This document shows positions 1 through 5,579 of a stretch of 5,579 nucleotides of DNA, one piece after another (within the stretch, counting starts at the first letter, position 1; the number at the start of each line of letters is the position of its first letter). The translations under genes and the position numbers were made by a program. Origin of the DNA: Fidelibacterota bacterium (GTDB lineage Bacteria > Fidelibacterota > Marinisomatia > Marinisomatales > TCS55); the NCBI GenBank assembly GCA_002712245.1, contig PASZ01000021.1, positions 50,588 through 56,166 of the forward strand, written 5' to 3'. The notes beneath the pieces are model-generated. The model was not told the DNA's origin and searched no databases. It was given only the letters and a program-made list of their open reading frames with translations.

Positions 1-873
1 AAAGGTGTCGATTTCTTTTGGACTACTAAGGCGATGTTTTTACCCATGTTATTTATGGTTATATCGCTTCTAATAATTTTTTATATCTATGATACTATTC
101 AATTCAAAAAAGAAGACCCTTTGCCGCAATTATCTAGCAAGGAAAAGATTGGGATCAAAGGATCGTTTAATCTATTATTAATTTTTGGTGTGGTATGTTC
201 AGTATTATTGAGTGGTTTCTGGAAGCCACATATTGAGTTTACAATATATCATGTACATGTAGAGCTTCAAAATATTATTAGAGATATTTTATTACTACTT
301 CTAGCCTACGCTAGTTGGAAATACACTACAACTAAAATTAGAGAAGCAAATGAATACACGTGGTTTCCTATTCAAGAAGTTGCAAAGCTTTTTGCTGGAA
401 TATTTATTACGATAATTCCAGCGATTGCAATTCTTAAAGCAGGTACCAAGGGTGCATTAAAAGGTATTATTAATTCTGTTCAAATAAAAACCCCGAAGAT
501 GGAAGATGGCGTACAAGTTATAGTTGATGGTGTTAAACAATATGATATTGAGCATATTAATTATATGTATTTTTGGATAACGGGAATATTGTCAAGCTTT
601 CTTGATAATGCCCCCACCTATTTAGTGTTTTTTAATGCCGCTGGTGGAAATGCAGATATGCTTATGGGCGATCTATCACAAACATTACTGGCGATCTCTG
701 CTGGAGCAGTATTCATGGGTGCAAATACATATATTGGAAACGCTCCAAACTTTATGGTTAAATCTATTGCAGAATCTTCTGGTGTAGAGATGCCATCATT
801 TTTTGGATTTTTTCTATATTCTTTAATTATTCTTTTCCCTCTATTTAGTATAGTCAGTTTTCTATTTTTTTAG
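1..873 (+). CDS. Ion-transporter-superfamily membrane protein, sodium:proton antiporter / CitMHS_2-like (5' truncated)
   Basis: This is the C-terminal 290 residues of an integral inner-membrane transporter. The reading frame is open from base 1, and the first internal ATG (34) lies in an already hydrophobic, family-like stretch, so the true start lies upstream of the window. Roughly six to seven hydrophobic segments are visible, and the last ends at the stop codon. Two related loop motifs stand out: SSFLDNAPTY at about residues 198-207 of the visible part and GANTYIGNAPNF at about 240-251. Paired Asn-Ala-Pro motifs of this kind are typical of the two inverted re-entrant hairpins of the ion transporter superfamily (NhaD, ArsB and CitMHS relatives). 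Proteins of this type are usually annotated as sodium:proton antiporter or putative citrate transporter. The substrate cannot be settled from sequence, and cation/proton exchange is an inference. The stop is 1 base before the adenosyltransferase start, which suggests cotranscription. Confidence 0.75.
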   Translation, partial: KGVDFFWTTKAMFLPMLFMVISLLIIFYIYDTIQFKKEDPLPQLSSKEKIGIKGSFNLLLIFGVVCSVLLSGFWKPHIEFTIYHVHVELQNIIRDILLLLLAYASWKYTTTKIREANEYTWFPIQEVAKLFAGIFITIIPAIAILKAGTKGALKGIINSVQIKTPKMEDGVQVIVDGVKQYDIEHINYMYFWITGILSSFLDNAPTYLVFFNAAGGNADMLMGDLSQTLLAISAGAVFMGANTYIGNAPNFMVKSIAESSGVEMPSFFGFFLYSLIILFPLFSIVSFLFF

Positions 874-874
874 T

Positions 875-1420
875 ATGAGAATTTCTAAGGTAACAACTAA
901 ATCTGGAGATAAAGGCAAGACTAGCCTAGGCAATGGGGATAGGGTATCTAAATCCAATGCATTTATAAACCTCTTAGGTGATATTGACGAACTTAATTCT
1001 CATATTGGTAGCGCTGTATCTGCTTGTAAATCAACTCAAGTTTCTGATGATTTACAGTTAATTCAGCAAGACTTATTTAATTTAGGTGGAGAGGTATCAA
1101 TGCCAAATTCAGGAACAATATTAATCAATGAAAGCAGAATCGCTTTTCTTGAAGAAAAAATTGATGAATTGAATCAAAGCCTTAAACCTTTAAAAGAGTT
1201 TATATTACCCGGCGGTGATGAATTTTGTTCGCGTATTCATATTTCAAGGTCAGTTTGTCGTCGAGCAGAAAGATCTTGTGTTAAAATTATTGATAAAATA
1301 AAAGAAAAAAATATTTGGCTTCCTTATTTAAATCGACTAAGTGACTATTTATTTGTTCTTGCGCGTTATATTTCCTCTGAGCGGGGCTCTGAAGAAATAT
1401 TGTGGGATAGGGAACTATAA
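875..1420 (+). CDS. Cob(I)alamin adenosyltransferase, PduO type (ATP:corrinoid adenosyltransferase)
   Basis: This cytoplasmic enzyme transfers the adenosyl group of ATP to cob(I)alamin, making adenosylcobalamin. The protein has 181 residues, normal for a single-domain PduO/MMAB-type enzyme, which forms trimers of five-helix bundles. Visible family motifs are the N-terminal ATP-binding segment TKSGDKGKTSL (8-18), GDIDELNSHIG (35-45), FILPGG (109-114), RSVCRRAER (125-133) and YLNRLSDYLF (151-160). Arg125, Arg129, Arg130 and Glu132 match by spacing the arginines and glutamate that are important in human MMAB. The ATG at 875 is chosen because it puts the ATP-binding motif at the usual distance from the N-terminus. 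No Shine-Dalgarno sequence precedes it, and the transporter stop is 1 base upstream, so reinitiation after the upstream gene is likely. No B12 biosynthesis or B12-dependent gene is visible nearby, so its client enzymes must be elsewhere. It could be called pduO, cobO-like or MMAB-like; the exact symbol is uncertain. Confidence 0.95.
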   Translation: MRISKVTTKSGDKGKTSLGNGDRVSKSNAFINLLGDIDELNSHIGSAVSACKSTQVSDDLQLIQQDLFNLGGEVSMPNSGTILINESRIAFLEEKIDELNQSLKPLKEFILPGGDEFCSRIHISRSVCRRAERSCVKIIDKIKEKNIWLPYLNRLSDYLFVLARYISSERGSEEILWDREL

Positions 1421-1481
1421 TTCCTTCATTCCATAGTATTAATTAATAAAAATTTCATAAATTCTAGGTCTGAAAAAAATT
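1421..1481 (+). other. Only intergenic gap; possible weak promoter, no terminator seen
   Basis: These 61 bases separate the adenosyltransferase from nrnA and are very AT-rich. They contain a perfect 12-base palindrome, TATTAATTAATA (1437-1448), and -10-like strings such as CATAAA (1456-1461), but no convincing -35 partner at the right spacing. No GC-rich hairpin followed by a T-run is present. The nrnA start is preceded by an AGG at 1466-1468, about 13 bases upstream, which is far for a Shine-Dalgarno site. If the downstream five-gene unit has its own promoter, this is the most likely place for it, but the sequence alone does not prove one. Confidence 0.25.
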
Positions 1482-2486
1482 ATGTTAGACTGGAAAAAAT
1501 TAAATAAAAAAATTCTTAGCGCAAATCAAATTGTGCTTTCTACCCACCAAAACCCTGATGGCGATGGATTAGGTAGCGCATCTGCAATGTATTATTATAT
1601 TAATAATTTGGGCAAAGAATGCAAAATTATTCATATTTCTGATTTTCCAAATCAGTTCGATTTTTTAAATCAAAGCAATATTATAGAAACATATAATTAT
1701 GAGAATCATGCTGATTGGCTATCAAATGTTGATTTAGCGTTAATCTTTGATGTTGGAGACTATAATCGACTTGGAATCTTAGGGGAAGAATTAAATAAAA
1801 ATAGTATTTACACCATTAATATCGATCATCATCCTGATTTGAACGATAAGCGCTTTAATGATAATTATATTAATATTGATGCTGCTGCTACAGGTGAGAT
1901 GGTTTATGATTTTTTAATTGAAAATAATATTAATTTGAATCAATCTATTGCTCAAGGTATTTATACCGCTGTAATGACTGATACAGGATCTTTTAGGCAT
2001 AATAATACGAATCAAAAGAGCCATAAAATTGCCATGCATTGCATTGATTATGGAATTAATAATTCAAAAATCTACCAATCAATTTATGAGAATAGATCAA
2101 AAGAGCAAGTTGCTTTATTAGCCAAAGTAATTGATAATTTAAAATATGATAAAGAAGGTGAAATTGCTTCATTTATAATTTCAAATGAAATGTTAAAAAA
2201 TTGCGGTGCTACCCATCGAGATGTAGATGGTTTCACTGATTTCGTTAGAACTATTGAGGGGGTGGAGATTGCAATTATGATATATGAAAACGAATTGAAT
2301 AATTGCAGAGTTAATTTCCGATCCAAAGGAAATTATATTATTAATAATATTGCTAAGTCACTCGGTGGGGGTGGTCATAAATTTGCAGCTGGAGCAGTGA
2401 CAAACGGTTCCCCTGAAATAGTATTGCAAAAAGTATTGGATATAACATTCAACGAATTAGCTAAACAAACTCAAATGAAAAACTAA
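1482..2486 (+). CDS. nrnA: DHH/DHHA1 phosphoesterase, NrnA-type oligoribonuclease / pAp phosphatase
   Basis: This is probably a cytoplasmic bifunctional enzyme that degrades 2-5 nt nano-RNAs and dephosphorylates 3'-phosphoadenosine 5'-phosphate, as known for NrnA. The N-terminal DHH domain shows every metal-binding motif in order: HQNPDGDGLGS (His22, Asp26, Asp28), FDVGDYNRLG (Asp90), DHH at 115-117 and MTDTGSFR (Asp167). The C-terminal DHHA1 domain carries the substrate-binding FRSKG (279-283) and the glycine-rich GGGGHKFAAG (295-304). At 334 residues it is close to the usual family length. The protein is notably rich in Asn and Ile, following the strong AT bias of the gene. The start at 1482 places motif I about 20 residues in, as in homologues. 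The stop TAA shares its last A with the ispH ATG, so translation of the two is probably coupled. The family also includes related c-di-AMP and pGpG hydrolases, but those of the GdpP type carry extra PAS/GGDEF domains that are absent here. Confidence 0.9.
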   Translation: MLDWKKLNKKILSANQIVLSTHQNPDGDGLGSASAMYYYINNLGKECKIIHISDFPNQFDFLNQSNIIETYNYENHADWLSNVDLALIFDVGDYNRLGILGEELNKNSIYTINIDHHPDLNDKRFNDNYINIDAAATGEMVYDFLIENNINLNQSIAQGIYTAVMTDTGSFRHNNTNQKSHKIAMHCIDYGINNSKIYQSIYENRSKEQVALLAKVIDNLKYDKEGEIASFIISNEMLKNCGATHRDVDGFTDFVRTIEGVEIAIMIYENELNNCRVNFRSKGNYIINNIAKSLGGGGHKFAAGAVTNGSPEIVLQKVLDITFNELAKQTQMKN

Positions 2487-3346
2487 TGAAAATATTATTA
2501 GCAAAAAATGCAGGTTACTGTTTTGGTGTACGCGATGCTGTTGATATGGCTTATGATACAGCAAAAGAGCATGGTGATGTATATATGCTAGGTCACATCG
2601 TTCATAATGAAAATGTTGTAAATGATCTGGATAAAGCAGGTGCTAAAGTAGTTGAGTCATTGGATAAAGTGCCTGATGGTAGACCAGTTTTGCTTCGTGC
2701 ACATGGTACACATGTTGATGTATGGAAAGAAGCTAAGCAAAAAAATATGAATATTGTGGATGCTACATGTCCCCTGGTAAGAGATATTCATGACGAGATT
2801 AAACAGCTTGAATCAGATGGAAGAAAAATAATAATCATAGGCGACCATGGACATGATGAAGTAGTTGGAATTGCAAGTCAAGTTAAAGAACCTATGATTG
2901 TGGCTACTCCTGATGAAGCGATTAGACTTAGGAAGACTAAGCGCGCTGGCGTTGTTAGTCAATCCACGCAAACAATTGAGAATGTACAAGAAATAGTTAA
3001 TATTCTTATGAATAAGGTTGTTGATCTACGATTTATAAATACAATTTGTTTTCCAACAAAAAGAAACCAAGAGCAAATAAAAGAACTATCTGAGAAATGC
3101 GATGTTATGTTTGTTATAGGTTCTTTTACGAGTGCTAATTCAAAACGATTAACAGATCTGTCAAAAGAAAGAAATAAGAGATCATATCAAGTCACATGTG
3201 CCTTGGATATTAATGAAAAATGGCTTGAGGATTGTAATGTAGTTGGAATATCTGCTGGAGCGAGTACCCCAGATAATATAATTGAAGAAGTTCTTGAAAG
3301 AATTAAAGAAATTGGAAATGTCCAAGAGGAGGAGATTTATGCCTAA
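2486..3346 (+). CDS. ispH: 4-hydroxy-3-methylbut-2-enyl diphosphate reductase
   Basis: IspH (LytB) is the last enzyme of the MEP pathway. It reduces HMBPP to isopentenyl and dimethylallyl diphosphate with a [4Fe-4S] cluster in the cytoplasm. The protein has 286 residues, slightly shorter than the E. coli enzyme. All three cluster cysteines are present: Cys12 in AGYCFGVR, Cys95 in DATCPLV and Cys188 in NTICFPTK. Substrate-pocket residues also appear in order: His40 (IVHN), His73 (AHG), His123 and Glu125 (GHDEVVG), the QST motif (159-161), Ser216 and Asn218 (SAN) and Ser260 (SAGAS). Two signature segments differ from the common forms: [10 protein letters not shown], where GHPEVEG is frequent, and FPTKRNQ after the third cysteine, where the E. 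coli type has YATTNRQ. The core residues are kept, so activity is expected. The start ATG overlaps the nrnA stop by 1 base. The gene's end carries the pdxS ribosome binding site and overlaps pdxS by 8 bases. Confidence 0.97.
   Translation: MKILLAKNAGYCFGVRDAVDMAYDTAKEHGDVYMLGHIVHNENVVNDLDKAGAKVVESLDKVPDGRPVLLRAHGTHVDVWKEAKQKNMNIVDATCPLVRDIHDEIKQLESDGRKIIIIGDHGHDEVVGIASQVKEPMIVATPDEAIRLRKTKRAGVVSQSTQTIENVQEIVNILMNKVVDLRFINTICFPTKRNQEQIKELSEKCDVMFVIGSFTSANSKRLTDLSKERNKRSYQVTCALDINEKWLEDCNVVGISAGASTPDNIIEEVLERIKEIGNVQEEEIYA
3327..3332 (+). promoter_or_regulatory. Strong Shine-Dalgarno site for pdxS
   Basis: AGGAGG, within AGAGGAGGAG (3325-3334), lies inside the last codons of ispH. It ends 6 bases before the ATG at 3339, close to ideal spacing. 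It fixes the pdxS start at 3339 rather than at an in-frame ATG 57 bases upstream (3282). It is by far the best ribosome binding site in the window; the other gene starts have weak or no recognisable sites. Confidence 0.9.
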
Positions 3347-4223
3347 GAAGGGATCTTTTGAAGTAAAAGTTGGCCTTGCTGAGATGTTAAAAGGTGGAGT
3401 AATTATGGATGTGATGAATGCTAAACAAGCAAAGCAAGCAGAGCAAGCTGGAGCTGTTGCAGTGATGGCTTTGGAAAGGATACCTGCTTTAATCAGAAAA
3501 GAAGGCGGAATTGCAAGGGCAAGCGACCCTCAAATGATTAAAGAAATTCAAGAATCAGTCACAATCCCAGTTATGGCTAAGGTTCGTATTGGACATTTTG
3601 CAGAAGACCAAATCCTTGAAGCTCTTGAAGTTGATTTTGTTGATGAAAGTGAAGTTTTAACGCCAGCGGATGAACATAATCATATCTGGAAACATGATTT
3701 TAAAGTACCATTTGTTTGTGGCTGCAAGGATTTAGGTGAAGCATTGAGGAGAATTGGCGAAGGAGCAGTGATGATAAGAACCAAAGGCGAACCTGGTAGT
3801 GGAAATATTGTTGAAGCTGTTAGACATATGCGTAAAGTTCAGTCTGAAATCAAAAAATTAACAGTTATGGATCAGGATCAGCTAATGGCAGCTGCAAAAA
3901 ATTTAGGAGCTCCATTTTCGTTAGTTCAACAAGTAGCTAAGCTCGGGAAACTCCCTGTTCCTAATTTTGCAGCTGGAGGCATTGCTACACCGGCTGATGC
4001 ATCTTTAATGATGCAGCTTGGCGCTGAAACTGTTTTTGTAGGATCAGGAATTTTCATGAGCGATGACCCAGTACCAAGAGGAAAAGCAATCGTAGATGCA
4101 GTAACATATTATAATGATGCTGATAAGCTGGCTGACATTTCTACAGGATTGAAGTCCGCAATGAAAGGTGTAGATATGTCTGAAATTCCTGAAGGAGAAA
4201 GAATGCAGGATAGAGGTTGGTAG
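3339..4223 (+). CDS. pdxS: Pyridoxal 5'-phosphate synthase, lyase subunit PdxS
   Basis: PdxS is the synthase subunit of the DXP-independent PLP synthase. It joins ribose-5-phosphate (or ribulose-5-phosphate), glyceraldehyde-3-phosphate and ammonia from PdxT to make PLP. It is a TIM barrel that forms a dodecamer. From the ATG at 3339 the protein has 294 residues, the family length. Catalytic residues then fall at the Bacillus subtilis positions: Asp24 in GGVIMDV, Lys81 in VMAKVRIGH and Lys149 in [12 protein letters not shown]. Also visible are the phosphate-binding [12 protein letters not shown] and FVGSGIF segments and the C-terminal ERMQDRGW. An upstream in-frame ATG at 3282 would add 19 Lys-rich residues translated from the ispH region; the strong AGGAGG site and the family N-terminus argue against it. 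ALIRKEGG (50-57) differs from the ADIR-type sequence common here. The gene is less AT-rich than its neighbours, as expected for a conserved and probably well-expressed protein. It overlaps ispH by 8 bases and is followed by pdxT after 6. Confidence 0.98.
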   Translation: MPKKGSFEVKVGLAEMLKGGVIMDVMNAKQAKQAEQAGAVAVMALERIPALIRKEGGIARASDPQMIKEIQESVTIPVMAKVRIGHFAEDQILEALEVDFVDESEVLTPADEHNHIWKHDFKVPFVCGCKDLGEALRRIGEGAVMIRTKGEPGSGNIVEAVRHMRKVQSEIKKLTVMDQDQLMAAAKNLGAPFSLVQQVAKLGKLPVPNFAAGGIATPADASLMMQLGAETVFVGSGIFMSDDPVPRGKAIVDAVTYYNDADKLADISTGLKSAMKGVDMSEIPEGERMQDRGW

Positions 4224-4229
4224 ATATCA

Positions 4230-4823
4230 ATGATTGGTGTATTGGCATTACAGGGTGACTATGAAAAGCATACAAGAATATTAAAAGAAATTAATATTTC
4301 ATTTATGGAAATTAGATATCCGGATCAATTAAACAACATTGATGGATTAATTATTCCAGGTGGAGAATCAACAACAATGAACGATTTAATGTTAAGGGTT
4401 AATTTTCACAAACCCATAATAAAGTTTTCTCAACACAAGCCAATTATGGGTACTTGTGCAGGTTTAATTATGATGAGCAAGTCTATTCAAAATAATGAAC
4501 ACATAAAACCTTTAGGTATTTTGGATATTGAGGTAAATCGTAATGCTTATGGTCGCCAATTAAACTCTTTTATGGATATTGTCAATATTGAGATAGAAGA
4601 TCAAATTCATCAAGCCGAAGTATTGTTTATTAGAGCTCCTAAAATTAATAAAATTGGTAATTCTGTAAATATCATTAGTAAATACCAAAATGAAATTGTA
4701 GCTGTGAAATCAGGGATACACTTTGGATTTACCTTTCATCCAGAATTAAATGAAATAACTTTTTTACATCATCACATTTTTTCAAATAAAACAAAATACC
4801 ACAAAGAAAATAATGCAGCTTAA
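4230..4823 (+). CDS. pdxT: Pyridoxal 5'-phosphate synthase, glutaminase subunit PdxT
   Basis: PdxT is the class I glutamine amidotransferase that hydrolyses glutamine and channels ammonia to PdxS; one PdxT docks on each PdxS subunit. The protein has 197 residues, normal for the family. The catalytic triad is complete: Cys76 in MGTCAGLI, and His170 and Glu172 in FHPEL. Other family marks are GVLALQGDYEKH (3-14), IPGGESTTM (42-50), RNAYGRQ (104-110) and FIRAP (133-137). The segment before the catalytic His, SGIHFGFTFHPEL, is less conserved than the QGN-type form often seen. A His-rich tail follows (LHHHIF, then a polar Lys/Asn end). The start at 4230 is preceded by GAGG at 4213-4216, about 13 bases away, a weak site; proximity to the pdxS stop suggests coupled translation. 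The last 11 bases overlap the start of dxs. Confidence 0.97.
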   Translation: MIGVLALQGDYEKHTRILKEINISFMEIRYPDQLNNIDGLIIPGGESTTMNDLMLRVNFHKPIIKFSQHKPIMGTCAGLIMMSKSIQNNEHIKPLGILDIEVNRNAYGRQLNSFMDIVNIEIEDQIHQAEVLFIRAPKINKIGNSVNIISKYQNEIVAVKSGIHFGFTFHPELNEITFLHHHIFSNKTKYHKENNAA

Positions 4824-5579
4824 AATTTTACCAAAAATGAAATCACCTGATGATTTACGCAAACTAGATAGTGAGCAGCTAATCCAATTAGCAGACGAGC
4901 TAAGACATTTTACTATTGAAACAGTTACAGAGATAGGAGGGCATCTTGCTCCTACATTAGGTGTAATTGAATTAACGATTGCGCTACACAAAGTTTTTAA
5001 CACCCCTAAAGATAAAATCATTTGGGATGTTGGCCATCAAGGCTATGCCCACAAGATACTAACCGGAAGATTAGATAAATTCAATACAATTCGAAGAATG
5101 GGCGGTCTTAGTGGTTTTTTAAAGATAAGTGAAAGCGAGTACGATACTTTTGGAGCAGGTCATGCTTCAACATCTATTTCTGCAGCAACCGGAATTGCTG
5201 AAGCTCGAAAACACAATAATAAAGATTTTAGAGTAGTTTCTGTAATTGGAGACGGTTCAATGACGGGAGGATTGGCTTTTGAAGCGATGAACAATGCTGG
5301 ACATTTAAAAACACCCATGCTTGTCATTTTGAATGATAATGAGATGTCGATCAGTCCAAATGTTGGTGCATTAAATACCTATCTAACTAAAATAGTGACA
5401 AATCCAGTTTACAATCAAATAAGGAATGAAATTTGGGACATAGCTGGTAAAATTACTTTTGGTAAAAAATCCATTCAAAATTTTTTACGTAGAGTCGAAG
5501 AAAGTTTAAAATCCTTTTTAGTCCCCGGAATGCTCTTTGAAGAGCTTGGGTTTAGATATTTTGGCCCAATAGATGGTCA
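4813..5579 (+). CDS. dxs: 1-deoxy-D-xylulose-5-phosphate synthase (3' truncated by window end)
   Basis: Dxs is the thiamine-diphosphate enzyme that condenses pyruvate with glyceraldehyde-3-phosphate to DXP, the first MEP-pathway step and a thiamine precursor. The window holds 255 full codons, about 40 percent of the usual 620-640 residues: most of the N-terminal TPP-binding domain. Visible motifs are GGHLAPTLG (His44), WDVGHQ (His74), FGAGHAST (His116), the TPP/Mg motif running from GDGSMTGG (145-152) to NDNEMSIS (173-180), and GPIDG at the window edge. The ATG at 4813 overlaps pdxT by 11 bases and has only a weak AAAGAAA stretch before it. A second ATG at 4837 would remove eight residues and is also possible, since SPDDLRKL, where family similarity begins, lies just after it. 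I prefer 4813 for its overlap-type coupling. The frame stays open to the last base, so the gene continues downstream. Confidence 0.97.
   Translation, partial: MQLKILPKMKSPDDLRKLDSEQLIQLADELRHFTIETVTEIGGHLAPTLGVIELTIALHKVFNTPKDKIIWDVGHQGYAHKILTGRLDKFNTIRRMGGLSGFLKISESEYDTFGAGHASTSISAATGIAEARKHNNKDFRVVSVIGDGSMTGGLAFEAMNNAGHLKTPMLVILNDNEMSISPNVGALNTYLTKIVTNPVYNQIRNEIWDIAGKITFGKKSIQNFLRRVEESLKSFLVPGMLFEELGFRYFGPIDG

Noticed and set aside
250..259. 10-base palindrome CATGTACATG
   Set aside because: It lies inside the transporter coding region, encodes part of a His/Val stretch, and has no partner site or regulatory context.
861..870. T-rich run at the end of the transporter gene as a possible terminator
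   Set aside because: It encodes the last Phe residues, no stem precedes it, and the next gene starts 1 base after the stop.
34..873. Treating the ATG at 34 as the true start of the transporter gene
   Set aside because: The frame is open to base 1 with plausible membrane-protein sequence before the ATG, no ribosome binding site precedes it, and the product would be too short for the family.
2084..2326. 80-codon open frame on the - strand
   Set aside because: It lies wholly inside nrnA, whose DHH and DHHA1 motifs are intact; the translation shows no recognisable family and no ribosome binding site. It is an antisense shadow of AT-rich coding sequence.
4782..5021. 79-codon open frame on the - strand across the pdxT-dxs junction
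   Set aside because: It is antisense to the end of pdxT and the well-conserved start of dxs, has no recognisable domain, and is best explained as chance.
5532..5545. Short inverted repeat GCTCT-TTGA-AGAGC that could look like a hairpin or terminator
   Set aside because: It is within the conserved Dxs coding sequence (MLFEELGF), has only five stem pairs and is not followed by a T-run.

Overview
The window is an AT-rich, densely packed bacterial stretch in which all seven genes run on the + strand. In order they are: the 3' part of an ion-transporter-superfamily membrane protein (antiporter-like), a PduO-type cob(I)alamin adenosyltransferase, an NrnA-type DHH phosphoesterase, ispH, pdxS, pdxT and the 5' part of dxs. 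Both end genes run off the window. No RNA gene, insertion sequence, CRISPR array, attachment site or convincing terminator was seen.

Layout. At positions 1-1420 the transporter and the adenosyltransferase are 1 base apart. A 61-base gap (1421-1481) follows and is the only intergenic space of any size. From 1482 to the end, nrnA, ispH, pdxS, pdxT and dxs are so tightly linked (overlaps of 1, 8 and 11 bases, one 6-base spacer) that they are almost certainly one transcription unit with coupled translation. The transcript may also include the first two genes, since no terminator is visible in the gap.

Functions. IspH is the last enzyme and Dxs the first enzyme of the MEP isoprenoid pathway. PdxS and PdxT form the DXP-independent pyridoxal 5'-phosphate (PLP) synthase, which is built from glyceraldehyde-3-phosphate, a pentose phosphate and glutamine-derived ammonia. 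Dxs next to PdxST is therefore best read as serving isoprenoid (and possibly thiamine) synthesis, not the DXP-dependent PLP route. NrnA degrades nano-RNAs and pAp. The adenosyltransferase makes coenzyme B12 and implies B12-dependent enzymes elsewhere in the genome. All catalytic motifs that can be checked are intact, so these look like working housekeeping genes.

Organism. The low G+C, Asn- and Lys-rich proteins, MEP pathway, PdxST and compact gene order fit a free-living bacterium, perhaps an uncultured aquatic or marine lineage such as one of the FCB-related phyla (Marinimicrobia-like). That taxonomic guess is inference with low confidence. I see no sign of a novel system. The points worth a second look are the pdxS start with its unusually strong ribosome binding site, variant signature segments in IspH, the MEP/PLP gene arrangement and a local composition shift at pdxS.
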